From: Serilophus lunatus
Taxonomy: Eukaryota > Chordata > Aves > Passeriformes > Eurylaimidae
Length of the DNA stretch: 64,000 bases
Assembly: GCA_013399895.1 (NCBI GenBank)
Contig: VXBA01004867.1
Coordinates: forward strand, 275,653 to 339,652
Reading direction: 5' to 3'
The notes under the pieces are model-generated. The model saw only the letters and a list, made by a program, of their open reading frames with translations. It ran no database searches and had not been told where the DNA came from. Shown in pieces: positions 11,244-21,940 of the stretch. The position numbers and the translations under genes are program-made. The stretch's first letter is position 1. The number at the start of each line of letters is the position of its first letter.

Positions 11244-11359
11244 CATTTTCTATAGCAAATAATATCGGTGTGTCTACATCTCCTCAGAACCGTAACTTCA
11301 TTGACAACTAGTTTCCTTTTCTGATTTTTTTGTTGGATAGAAATCTTCTTTATAGCCAC

Positions 11360-12990
11360 CTAAAATGACATTGAAAACCACTGACTTGAGAAGTGTGTTG
11401 CACAAGACCGCAACGCACATGGAGTGAGTTTGTTTGGAATGATGGAGCTGAGGTGGGCCGAATTGCCCTGGGATCAGACACCAGAGCTTATTAACTGACA
11501 TGACAACAGCTGACTTCCCTGCTTGCTCTTGGGTGTCAGTTACAGGATGCGTGGGTCTATACATTTTGCCTTGTAAACTCTGGGAAAATGGTCGACTAGT
11601 GGATGCATTAATATATTTAGTACTTAATGCCTGGCAAACACATCCTTTTCTGAAAGAAATATGTGATAACCATTATGAAAATGATGATCAGAGGAGCCTA
11701 GCACTGTAATGTCAGAGGAAGGAGAAGGTTATATGATGATTAAACCAGGAGGGAAAGTGCTGCTATCCCTCCTGGAATATGGATTAAACAATCTTCCCAG
11801 TGGGGGAAAGATGATTTTTAATGACAAGAAATTTGCACTTCAAATCTCTTTGGAAAAACAGTCTGTGAGAGATTAAGACTTCTCCCCAGACTGGATTTGC
11901 TGGACAGAAGTGTCTCTTGGACAACCCAAGTGTGCTCAGCACCAGGCTCTGAGCATATACCCAAACATGAAGGGCATGGGTGGGATTCTTCCCCAGCTGC
12001 TGATACTGTGGGGTTTATTCAATATCTGCCTGCTTTTGGCAGAGATGGAGCCTCTCACACTCCTGAAGTGTGTCAAGAAGTGTGTCACACTCCCTAAGTC
12101 TGACAGGCACTAGGCACAGTCTTGGTGCCTTGTCTGATCAGGGTCCTCGTGTTCCCTGAGTTTGAAAGGAAGCTCCTTGCAATTCCATTTTTCTCTGCTC
12201 TGGGCAGTATCCAGCCCCAAGTCAACAGGTGTCCTCAGCAAGAACAGGAATGAGAAAACTGCATTTGAACAAAAGGCATCAAGTAAAAGCAAACTGGCCA
12301 GACAAGAAATGCCAGCAGTGAAGGTGGAACAGGATTCTGAGCTGTCCCAGGCTCTTGGGCCATATTCAGTGTAAAATGTGACATTGAGAAGGGCACTAAA
12401 GCAAAGAGAGAGCAAAGCCCAGAAGTGCCACGTGTCTCTGAGGAGTGGGGAGCACCAATAGTGAAATGATCCTCCCTGCCCAAGACCACTCACCAGCAAG
12501 ATCCTGTCTGACCCCTGGCAGAGTCCAAAGGCTGCCAGGAAAGCAGTGCAGGCGCAGCTCTAGCACTGGGGGTTGTGTCACATCCAGGTTACCATGGGGT
12601 GCCCTCTGCACCCAGGACATGCACAGTGCCCTCACCCACACTTCTCTCTGCCCTCAGCTGGGTGCCAGGTCCTGCAGCTGCGCCAGCTCAGCCCAGGGCT
12701 GGAGCTGAACCCTTCCAGACTCTGTGCTCCTCTTACACAGGGAGCATGGGGTATCCCTTCGGGGCACACGGCATTTCCAGACACCCCACAGCGAGCACAG
12801 CCAGCCTGGCACCTCCCGCACCTGACACCTCGGACACTCTGCATAACAAATGCATGGCACAGTAATACATTCTCCTTCAGATAGATTGGGAGGGGAACGG
12901 AGACGTCATTTACTAACCATTTTGGGTCTAAACAAGGGATTTGCAATGACTTTTGTAGGGCTCCCATTCTAACAAATCTCATTTACTTAC
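11360..12990. other. Region upstream of first recognised kinase exon
   Basis: This is where the glycine-rich-loop exon of a PAK kinase should lie. Reading the - strand I saw no GxGxxG-VY match next to splice sites. The part at 12440-12830 is GC-richer, with several overlapping open frames in both directions and no recognisable product. A perfect 10-bp hairpin lies at 11745-11775. Confidence 0.5.
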
Positions 12991-13041
12991 GTGCTGCTCT
13001 GCCCCGCCTGGGGGTTAACCACGGAATCCATCAGAACTGCC
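12991..13041 (-). other. Possible first coding exon of the kinase copy
   Basis: On the - strand an ATG at 13031-13029 opens 13 codons (MDSVVNPQAGQSS) that end at a strong donor GTAAGT (12985-12990). A CAG acceptor lies just before 13041, though with a poor pyrimidine tract. The next CAG, before 13064, is an alternative. It lies between the GC-rich candidate promoter at 13.3 kb and the kinase exons, in the same orientation. No homology was recognised. Confidence 0.3.
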
Positions 13042-13267
13042 CTGCGGTAGGTTTCACTTTACACCTGCCAAGACACTGAGATTTATCCAACTTCAACCGT
13101 GAAAGAGCAGGTCGTGTTTGCATCGCCCCTTGCTTCAACAATCGTCTTCTCATTCTCGGCAGTTTCCCTTCTCCACGAGCATCCATCTGCTGTGAAACAG
13201 ATTTGGAAAAAAAATATACTGAAATAATCAGCTCTCAGAAACAGCAATTCCCTTTCCAAGTTTTCCT

Positions 13268-13600
13268 TTGGTGCATCTGAAGAGCTCTTTCCTTGCCCGT
13301 TGCCAAGAAACTTGCATCGCCCCCCGTCGCCCTCCACCGCCGCAGCCGCCTCACCTGCCCGCGCTGCAGGAGCGAGGGGAGCCGGGGAATAGGGGGGGCC
13401 CGGGAGCGAGGAGAATCCAGCACTGTGAGGAACCCGGGATCGGGGAGAGCCCCGGAATGGGGGCTCCTGCAGCAGAGGTTTGCTGTAGTATCTGTGGCAG
13501 CGCAGATTTTCTGTCCCTCCGGAGGTCCGAAGGTCATCTGCTCCAGGTGCATCAGAGCATCCGTCATCCCTGTCTTGAAAACTCCTAAGGAGTAGAGCCG
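13268..13600. promoter_or_regulatory. GC/CpG-rich island, candidate promoter of kinase copy
   Basis: A compact CpG-rich block (densest at 13316-13450) in otherwise AT-rich surroundings. On the - strand a donor-like GTGAGG lies at 13349-13354 after CGGGCAG, which could end a non-coding first exon. Open frames of 100-218 codons cover it on both strands and look like GC-rich shadows. Promoter function and link to the kinase are inferred from position only. Confidence 0.45.
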
Positions 13601-14200
13601 GGCAGGGACTGCGGATCCTTTTAGCGATAGGGGGAAAACAACCCAAAACAATGAAGAATCTTCCATGGCAAAACAAAGGGAAGAGAGCCTGGAGGAACAG
13701 TTTCATTCTCTTCAGTCTTCTCCAGAGGATGGTTTTCAAGTAGCAGCGTGGTTAAAAGGCCGTGTTCAGCACCTAACAATAAAACAAGCTCTTCGGTGGT
13801 GGGACACCAACTCTGGAGCTGGAACAAAGCTGGTGTGTTTGAAGTGTTCCTCACGAAGGGCTGAGGATGCTGCAGCTGTAGTTCCCACCAATTAAAAGGC
13901 ACGAACACCCCCCTTGTGGGCAAATGACAGAATATTACAGAAGTGAGCGGGTTTTTGGCAATTGAGCAATTCTGCCATAGAGTGGATGTGCGCACGCAGA
14001 CACTAAACCCTTCTGGATTTGTATTCTTACAGCCACGCAAAACCCCCCCATTTATTTGCAATTGCATCGTGTAGTCTTGGGTCCACTTAGCTGAAAGCAA
14101 ACAGTCACATATTTTGCTATTATTTTTCAAGTAACTGTGATATGAGGTTCTTCATTTTTGCTAGTTAAACCAAACTGAAACTACTGAGGAAAATGCAAAC
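13601..14200. other. Flank of GC-rich block, no gene recognised
   Basis: It contains a 76-codon + frame at 13665-13895 with a good start context but no recognisable domain, and a long - frame at 13621-14130. Neither has supporting splice structure. Confidence 0.4.
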
Positions 14201-14375
14201 ATAGAATCATTAAGGTTGGCAAAGATCTGTAGGATCACCAAATCCAACCAAAACCACAGCACCACCACTGTGTCATCACTAAACCATGTTCTCAAGTACC
14301 ACATTCACACAGTTTTTGAACGATGGTGACTTCCCTGAGCAGCCTGTTTCAGTGCTTTAAAACCCCTATCTGACA
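14201..14375 (-). mobile_element. CR1-family fragment, reverse orientation
   Basis: It starts ATAGAATCATTAAGGTTGG, the reverse complement of a CR1-type tail. It continues with 'actaaaccatgttctcaag' and 'gagcagcctgtttcagtgct', blocks typical of CR1 copies read in reverse. Confidence 0.8.
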
Positions 14376-15381
14376 CGAAGTGTGTCAGAGTACCCTACGA
14401 AGTTTAAACACAGAGGAAGAAAATCGTTTCAAAACTACTTTCAGTCTTGAAAGAAACATTAGATTTCATAAATGTTCTTCTAAAAGCACTTTCCTCATCC
14501 CAGCAACTGTAATTTTATTTTTTTTGCTGCACTTGTGAGGAGTGCAAGCTGCCTAATGCAATAATAATTTGCCATCTCGTGGAGTATTTGTGTATTACCA
14601 CAGTTAAATTTCTTTAAGGGTTATGTTCATTTCTTTAGGTGAGGATTCCTCTTTGCCCATTCATCATCCCACAGAGGAGGGAAAGCTCCTAGGCCAGTGC
14701 TAGAGGCTGTTCTGTAGTAGGGAAGAATAAGCACAAGTGATCATGTCCTTGTTTCTGCTTAGCATAGAAGTGCAAATTTAAAGCTTTTTAGCAAATATGT
14801 GTAGCTCAACAGAATTTTGCTTTCTCAGTAATATTCCAATTGCTATTATTGAGTTGGAGGGGGCTTCTGCTTTGTTTATTTGTTTTAATAACAATTTAAA
14901 AAATTGCTGATTTCTTTTATCTGTACACTAATGCATTTGATTTTGTTTTCCCTATTAAGAAAGCAGACAATATGCCAAGGTGAGTCTCTAAATGCCTCTT
15001 CAGCTCTGAACAGACTATTACTTAAGTTGTACTTAGAAGGTGCAAATTGTTTTCACTTGAACATACAGCTTGAAACTTTTTCAACAGAATTCAAACGGTT
15101 TTCATTTACTTTTAATAAATATGAAAATATATGAGAAAAGAATGTAGTGATTAATCTTTTTTCCAGGATTTTCTTACATCCTGATTCTTTAAAAAATGAT
15201 GATGTAAGACACAGGTCAAAATAAATCTTTAGATGGTTGGTTTTGACGTATCTGTCCAGTCTTAATTCATGTCATAGTAAAATTTTTGGGTGAAAACGAT
15301 GCTTCCTGAAAAGGTGAGGGAGATATTCCTCCACAACATTTAGGATGGGAAAGAATAACAAAACCAGACAAAAGAAGACAT
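14376..15381. other. Intergenic DNA, AT-rich
   Basis: No gene or repeat recognised apart from T-rich runs near 14515-14525. Confidence 0.6.
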
Positions 15382-15765
15382 TGAGGTGCTGGAGAGTATC
15401 CAGAGAAGGGAACTGACGTGGGAAAGGGTCTGAAGCACAAGTCAGATGAGGAGCAGCTGGAGGGGCTCAGCCTGGAGACAAGGAGGCTCAGGGGGGACCT
15501 TCTCTGCAACTCCCTGAGAGAGGATGGAGCCAGGGGTGGGGGTCAGGCTCTGCTCCCAGGGAACAAGGGATAGGATTGCTGAAAAAGGTGAATTAGAGAT
15601 TGCAAGGTAGTTACAAGACAGAGATGGTGTTGCTCAGCCTGGAGAAAAGAAGGCTCCAGGGACACTTTATTGTGCCTTTTAGTACTTAAAGAGGGCTTAT
15701 AAGAAAGATGGGGACAGATTTTTTAACAGGGCCTGTTGCAATAGGACAAAGGGGCATGTTGAAAT
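15382..15765 (+). mobile_element. Two adjacent CR1 fragments
   Basis: The first piece (about 15382-15570) carries 'gaggagcagctggaggggct' and 'ctcagcctggagacaaggag'. The second (about 15627-15765) repeats 'ctcagcctggagaaaagaag' and 'ataggacaaaggggcatg'. Both lack the 3' ATTCTATG end, so they are internal CR1 pieces, either two insertions or a local duplication. Confidence 0.8.
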
Positions 15766-17337
15766 GCTCTTATTTGTGGTACAGTTCTAGCAGACACTTA
15801 GGATATCCTCATCTGAAATTATGGAAAAATTGGGTTTGTTGTGTCATCTAAAGAGAAGAACAGCCAAAATGTGTTCCTCTCCAAGGACACCATGATCAAA
15901 TACTCAAGCAACAAAATGATCCTGGCAGTATTCTGAGTGATCGTGATCATTAGCACAAAAAGTTAGAGCCTGTAGAGCTTCCAGAGGGAATGATTACTTA
16001 GAACAGCTTCTTTCCAGAAATGCTGGGTTCATCAGTGCTGAAAATAATCTGATTCTTCATTCCTTTACTTTTCATCTTCCTCCTCTCCCCTTCCCCCTTC
16101 AAAACAAAGATTGAATCTCACAAACTTTGTTTCGAGAAATTAACAATTTCAAACACAGTATTAATGCTAGTGATAAGTAAATAATTACCTGTGTTTGCTG
16201 GTCTGGTGGAGTGAAGACTGTCATGTAAGTTAACAGGATAGAACTCCACTCAGACTGTTGGAATCAGTGGACAGATCCCTGTTGGATTCACTTCTTTCTA
16301 GATGAGACCTGGGGCACAGTAATTACACACCACATCACTGACTGCCTTTTCTCCTGTTGCTAATTATAACATCTTGGTTAGCTGAATACTTAATAGTGAA
16401 GAAGAAGAACATCACATTGTGTTGTATCTCTTTTAATTGTGTTTGTTTGTTTTGTAATTCTTTTTGTTTTGAAAAGAAAGACTTGGCTGCTGGCAATGAT
16501 ACTTGTAATGTCATATCTGAATGAGGAAGGTTTGTTTGAATAGCTGTGGTGCTGCACAGTGTAAGAAATCGTGTGCTGCAGCTGATGTGACAGTTTTGGA
16601 AAGCATGAAAAACCGATACAGTATCAATAGATATTGACAAATCAGGCTTACTTAATATAGTTCAGGGAGGAAGTGTAGGTACATAAACAGAAAAACGCTC
16701 TGCTGTTCTACGCTGTGTTTCCACAGGGGGGCCCTTCCTGCCAGTATTGCCAGCAAAGCTCTGCTTCACTGCGGGAGAACAGCTGTACGGACCTGGGGGC
16801 ACATGTAAAGCCAAGCACTGCAACAGACTCCAGAGATATGGAAGCACAAATTCACTTTCATCACCGCAGTATAATTCTCTCAGTCTTACAAGTGTCTGAG
16901 AAGAGCCGGCCTGGACAGACCTCACCTGTCTGTGCACCTGCCCCTTACAGCTGTCCCCTGCTCCCTCCCCATCTCTGCTGCCTCTCAGTTCAGAACAGAT
17001 GTTCTTGGCTGCTCTGTTTTTGCTTTTTTATTTGCTGACAAGTTGGTCTCGTTATATTCCATCCATTGTTTCCAACAAATATTAAAGGATGACAGATTCT
17101 CATCATCCAGAAAAGGTTGGGAACCACTGAACTAGACATTCCATTTATAACTCCTCCTAACACAAAAAACTTTACTCTGAGTGAATCCTTTTTCTTTAAT
17201 TTTTTTTTAACCATTTAAGCTAAATTAAACACACTTGTTAAAAATTGTAATTTATGTTCCAACCTTATGCTGCAGAAATGATATTACCTTGTGCATTTTA
17301 AGGTTAAGGGGAGTGTTCCAGGGATTTCCTGTCTGCC
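15766..17337. other. Intergenic DNA
   Basis: Open frames around 16662-17038 on both strands have no recognisable domains. Nothing else was identified. Confidence 0.5.
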
Positions 17338-17415
17338 ACAGAATCACGGAATCTGAATATCCAGAGTCGGAAGGGACCCACAAGGAGCATCGCAGTCCAA
17401 CTCCTGGCCACTCTA
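17338..17415 (-). mobile_element. Short CR1/SINE tail fragment, reverse orientation
   Basis: It carries 'cagaatcacggaatc' and 'cggaagggacccacaagga', the reverse complement of the tail shared by certain CR1 copies and the bird SINE. Too short to assign to a subfamily. Confidence 0.65.
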
Positions 17416-18287
17416 AAGTTTTCTGTGTAATGATGAAACGAGACCACACGAGGTCAACAGTGATCCATAATGGCTAATATCCCCTTATTTCCAGGCATGA
17501 CATACAGTACAATAAAAATACCTAGTCAGACTAGATTTTCTAGTTATATTTTGAGATTTTCTGCTGTTTATAGAAATAATAAAATTGTTAACAATCTCTT
17601 TTTCTAAACACATTTGAAGGATGATGATCTAGCATTCTAGAACATTTATCTACTGTTTGCTTTTAAACAAAAAGCAAGTTGTCAGAAATTAAATAAATTG
17701 TCTAGAAATGTCTGTTTTCCAGAGGACACGATTCATATAATAATCAAACAAGCCTACATCCATTGTGTGAAATTTGTCACCATACCCATTAATGTGAAAA
17801 TTTATTTATAAATCCATAGCTGCATAAAAATATATTTCACTGACATGTTAAAATGGCACATTGACTTCCTTCTTAAGAATTGTATCTGCCGAGTGGGGTT
17901 GAGGCTTACCAGCTGATCACCACATGACAGCTTTTGTTGTAGCTATTTGTGTTGATACAAAGGAACCATAAACACATGCCCATCATTTATTTTATTGACA
18001 CCTAAACTTCAGTAATTTACTGCCTGTGCAGTTGGAAACTACATTTTTTCTTCACAACTTTTTTCTCCTTTAGAAATCAGATTAAGACTTTTCAGTCAGA
18101 AGTAGCTGTTTTCCAGAGTGTGAAAGCTCACCATGGTCATTTGTGATGCAGCTTTGCAACATCCTTGGCTGTTCACCTAAAATGGGCTCCCACATATCAC
18201 GTTCATGTCAGCATCCTCTGTTTCTCTGAATCAAGCTCTGGAATTGGCACCAGTTGTGTTTCAGGCTCATTCATATAATTGTGGAAG
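17416..18287. other. Intergenic DNA, AT-rich
   Basis: No coding signal or repeat recognised. Confidence 0.6.
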
Positions 18288-18429
18288 CATAGAATGGTTT
18301 GGGTTGGAAGTGACCTTAAAGCTCATCCTGTTCCACCCCTTGCCATGGGCAAGGACACATTCCACTGTCCCTGGTTGCTCCCAGCCCCATCCAACCTGGT
18401 CTTGAACACTTCCAGGGATGGAGCAGCCA
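18288..18429 (-). mobile_element. CR1 fragment, reverse orientation
   Basis: Reads CATAGAATGGTTTGGGTTGG, then 'gccatgggcaaggacac' and 'ccagggatggagcagcc', the standard reverse complement of the CR1 3' end. Confidence 0.9.
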
Positions 18430-20188
18430 TACAAGAATAGAAAATTTATTGCAATACTTTCTACCCGAGTGATCCTAGTATGACAGTAACTAATGTAGCA
18501 AGGAGTTGCTGTTGCATGTTTAGTCCGTTTGCATCTGCAGGTAATACAGAAAGTTCCTCTTAAGTTTTGAAAAAGAAAAACTATCAGAAGCTTTAAAAAC
18601 AGAGGATGTCTTGAACACAGAGAGTTCAATTAAAGGAAGTAATTTCAAAATGTAATTGATAATTTTTAAGTAAATGTGGCCTTGTAACAGAATGCAGATG
18701 GCAAACCCACTATCCAGCTGACCTCAGCGTGTGAGTGAGAAACAAGCAGGAGGTGCAATATATTCTATTAATTATTTTCACTGCTACAGTTGTTTGCTAT
18801 ATAATATAGGTCAACAGAGGTTAGCCTGAAGCTTCCCCTAATATATTAGTAAATAAATTTGAACAGATTTTAATTTGCTAATGGAAAGGTCTGAGCCAGT
18901 TGAAAATAAGAGTGGAGCTACTTTGTCTTGCTCATTACTATGCAACATGGCTGCTCCCAGCCATTCATACAAAATGTTACATTTCCATAAAGCACAATGT
19001 AATTTGTCACTGAGAAAGGAAAAAAAGAGAGGAAAAACAACAACAACAAAAAAACAACCTTCTAGACTATATGAGATCAAAGATAAATGTGTATCATGGA
19101 GCAATCATTCTTATGGAGCCCGTAGAATAATAACATGTTGAACACCTGGCCCTGAAGGCTTGCCAAAAAATCCAGCACAGAATCTTTGTAATACTTATGT
19201 TTCAGGGAGGAAAAAAAGAAGATATGCTACTTCCAGAGTGTATAAACAAGACTGAACCTTTTTTTCACATGCCTCCTAATGATTTCTCATCCTTTTTTTG
19301 AAGCCTTGCTATGCCCATGTTCCAACTCACACAGCTCCCAGCTCTGCACATTCACGCAACTCTAACACAGCATGAGCTGCATAAACTGCTTGTTTCTCAG
19401 TCTTTTTCTACTCATAATAACAATCCCTAGAGTGGAGAGTTTTTTGCTTTGTAAACCTTTGTAAATATTCTCATTTTACAGATGCAGAAACAGAGGCTTA
19501 CAGATGTGTCTTGCCAAGATCTAGATTGGTTGGAGTGAAATTGGGAAGAGAGGCTCTTTGCAAGCACAGTAGCATTGTCTTGGTTTTCCTGCCTCCTTCT
19601 TTACACTGCTTAGAGCAGGACTGCTGGGGGAATGGCCGCTCCTCAAACAGTACAGGTGATGACCAGCTATAGCCTGGTGCTACTGGAAGGTGTTGCAGCC
19701 TTGCAGTGCTACCTCATTGCTTCCTTTCCCTGACTATGCACCGTAGGTATGGCACCGGTCTTGAAGCTCAACAATTTTACATTAGTTCATGAACCTTCAC
19801 TCCTCATTTTAATTACTCTAACATCTCTCTCTCCGCTGCATTTTAAACCTCAGGTTGACCTATTCACTTTTTCCATGTTAACGAGATAAACAATAAATAT
19901 AAATGGTGGAGTGATTAGAAAAATGGCTGTCACTGATGTGTTCTTAAGACAGCTTCTAATGGAGAGAAAAGCAATTTCTTGTCGGGGAGGGTTCATCTTT
20001 TGACACAGACAGGCATTTGAGGGTTCCTGGAAAGAGTATTCACAAGCTGGCAACTTAAAAAGTGCTTCCTTAAGTTGTATTTGCCTTGTCTGCACACAGA
20101 ATGTTTCTTACCCTCATCACATTTCTCCATGTTTAAAATCTCTTTTGGTTTTTATGGATATGTTTTGTTGGTTTTTTTTGGGGGGGTG
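18430..20188. other. Intergenic DNA
   Basis: No gene recognised. It ends in T-rich then G-rich sequence at the assembly gap. Confidence 0.6.
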
Positions 20189-20253
20189 NNNNNNNNNNNN
20201 NNNNNNNNNNNNNNNNNNNNNNNNNNNNNNNNNNNNNNNNNNNNNNNNNNNNN
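20189..20253. other. Assembly gap (65 N)
   Basis: The run of N is bounded by a T-run and G-run on the left and GGGG on the right, so the missing sequence is probably a G-rich simple repeat. The gap size may be nominal. Confidence 0.98.
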
Positions 20254-21559
20254 GGGGTAGTGTTCTGTGGTTCGTTTTAATGACCTCCCGATTTTAAATA
20301 TTCCACATATCTGTATTGCTCAGATGCATGAGGTGACAGGAAAAGCTGTTAATGCTCAAACCTTTGTCATTTTCACCTCTTCTTCTCTCTTTTGTGATGA
20401 AAGAAGTGGCACTCGATTTTAAAACGGACACAAATTAAGAAGCATCTAAGGATTAGTCCCTTAATTACAATAATCCTTAAAGGATTATTCAGAGGTTGGC
20501 CCTTACTAAAGTTTTAAACTTAGCCATGCATTTTAAATCAGGATCTGTGGCACAACAACAAAAGAGAGGGTTCAGCTTTGAGCATGTTTGCATAAATATT
20601 TTTATATTGAGAAAATAGTCTACCTCAGACAACAAAACTACTGATGCAGGTCCTATTTGTTACTGCTACTCTTACAGCATTTTGCCACTTTTCAATAATT
20701 CATTGTCTAATTGCTTCAGAAAACTTTCAAAATAGCAACCAGAAAGGGGAACCGAGGTCCATGGTGTGAATTTTCAGGTAAATCCCTTCCTGCCATCCTG
20801 CAGACTTGAATATAAGAAATAGGTAAAGTCCTCAGGTTTTCTTTTGGTCAGCTGGACTCTTACCATACAGATGTTTCAGTTGCTGCTTTATGTAAATCAC
20901 AGGTTAAAAGAAAAGTTCCCCCAAACCTTCTAAATCACAGTGGTAACTTCACTGACTGTCCCTGCCTGGATAACACCAGCAAGAAACACAGAACTTTAAG
21001 CAACATACTTCATACATATCGACTGATCAGGATTCCAGAGGCTTGACTCACTGCATGTCGTTTCATATTCTGGCCTGAAATTGTAAGTAGCTCTAATCTG
21101 ATTGTTTCAGGGACAGGGAGAAGGAGGGAAGGAAAGAAAGAAGGGCAGGAGGTAGATTATCTTCTATTTTTTCTCATAAATTGCTGTGTAAACCTCGATG
21201 TTTATCCTGATTCCTTCCAGAAGCAGACAGAAATACTGTCAAATGACTGAGCAGATAAGTCAAATGAAGAATAGTTGTACATAATTCCACCCATCTTTAC
21301 TCAATGAATGAATAATAAAATAATTCATAACAGTATTTAATTCCATTGCCTTTTTGTCCTAAACAACTTAATTCTGATCTATGTCTTCTATTCTGTCAAC
21401 ATCTTGTTTTGGTTACTCATTGTTTACCAGCTAATTTATATTTCTTCTGTTGCCTTTTAGAGGAAATCTTTTCCCATGGTAAGATATAAAATCTTTATGT
21501 CAAGGTGTAACAGAGGAGCTCGAGGGAATCAGAGGTGAACACCTCTCTTGTAAGCTAAG
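20254..21559. other. Intergenic DNA, AT-rich
   Basis: Includes a short purine-rich run near 21115-21150. No gene recognised. Confidence 0.6.
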
Positions 21560-21940
21560 GCTGAGAGTGTTGGGGCTGTTCAGCCTGAAGAAGAGAAGAC
21601 TCCAGGGAGATCTTAGAGCAGCCTGTCAGTGATAAGAAAGATGGGGACAGATACTTTAGTAGGGCCTGTTGCTACAGGACAAGAGAAAACGGTTTTAATC
21701 TAATAAAGGGTAGATTTAGTCTAGATATAAGAAAAAAATTTCTTACAGTGAGGGTGGTGAAACACTGGCACGGGTTGCCCAGAAGCTGTGGTGGCCTCAT
21801 CCCTGGAAACCTTCAAGGTCATGTTGGATGGAGTTCTGAGTAACTTGATGTAGCTGAAGATGTCTCTGCTCACTGCAGGAGGATTGGACCAGATGGACTT
21901 TAAAGGTCCCTTCCAGCCCAGTCCACTGTATGATTCTATA
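21560..21940 (+). mobile_element. CR1 LINE 3' fragment
   Basis: Carries 'gctgttcagcctgaagaag', 'ggacagatactttagtagg', 'gaaacactggcacgggttgc' and 'ggaaaccttcaaggtcatg', and ends TATGATTCTATA at 21940. A 5'-truncated copy with a complete 3' end. Confidence 0.92.

Larger units (their letters stand above)
7128..11359 (-). pseudogene. PAK-like serine/threonine kinase, degenerate multi-exon copy
   Basis: Six exons on the - strand follow the PAK kinase domain in order: 11359-11244 (VAIKKI, catalytic Lys, then VVNEVTVL with the helix-C Glu), 10413-10296 (LWLLMEYVEG), 9607-9508 (VIHRDIKS, catalytic loop), 9188-8992 (DFG, WLAPE, VDIWALGITAIEM, GEPPY), 8102-7961 (LSAVFLAFLQSCLDLDV), and 7214-7128 (HPFLEKSKSLAKL, stop TAG). 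All five introns obey GT-AG and the phases agree, so it is a genomic rather than a processed copy. Two lesions break it: an in-frame TGA at 9572-9574 and a 4-bp tandem duplication at 7982-7989 that shifts frame. The residue after HRDIKS is Cys where PAKs have Asp. No glycine-loop exon or p21-binding domain was found upstream. PAK3-related copies are reported as expanded in zebra finch, and this is best read as a recently decayed member. The alternative is a gene transcribed as non-coding RNA. Confidence 0.88.

Noticed and set aside
13083..13739. 218-codon - strand frame over the 13.4-kb GC-rich block
   Set aside because: No recognised domain, and it overlaps equally long frames in other phases. 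Better explained by composition of a promoter-like island.
13665..13895. 76-codon + frame MAKQREESLEEQ...
   Set aside because: A plausible start context and composition, but no recognisable family, no splice support and a position beside a CpG island. Not enough to call a gene.
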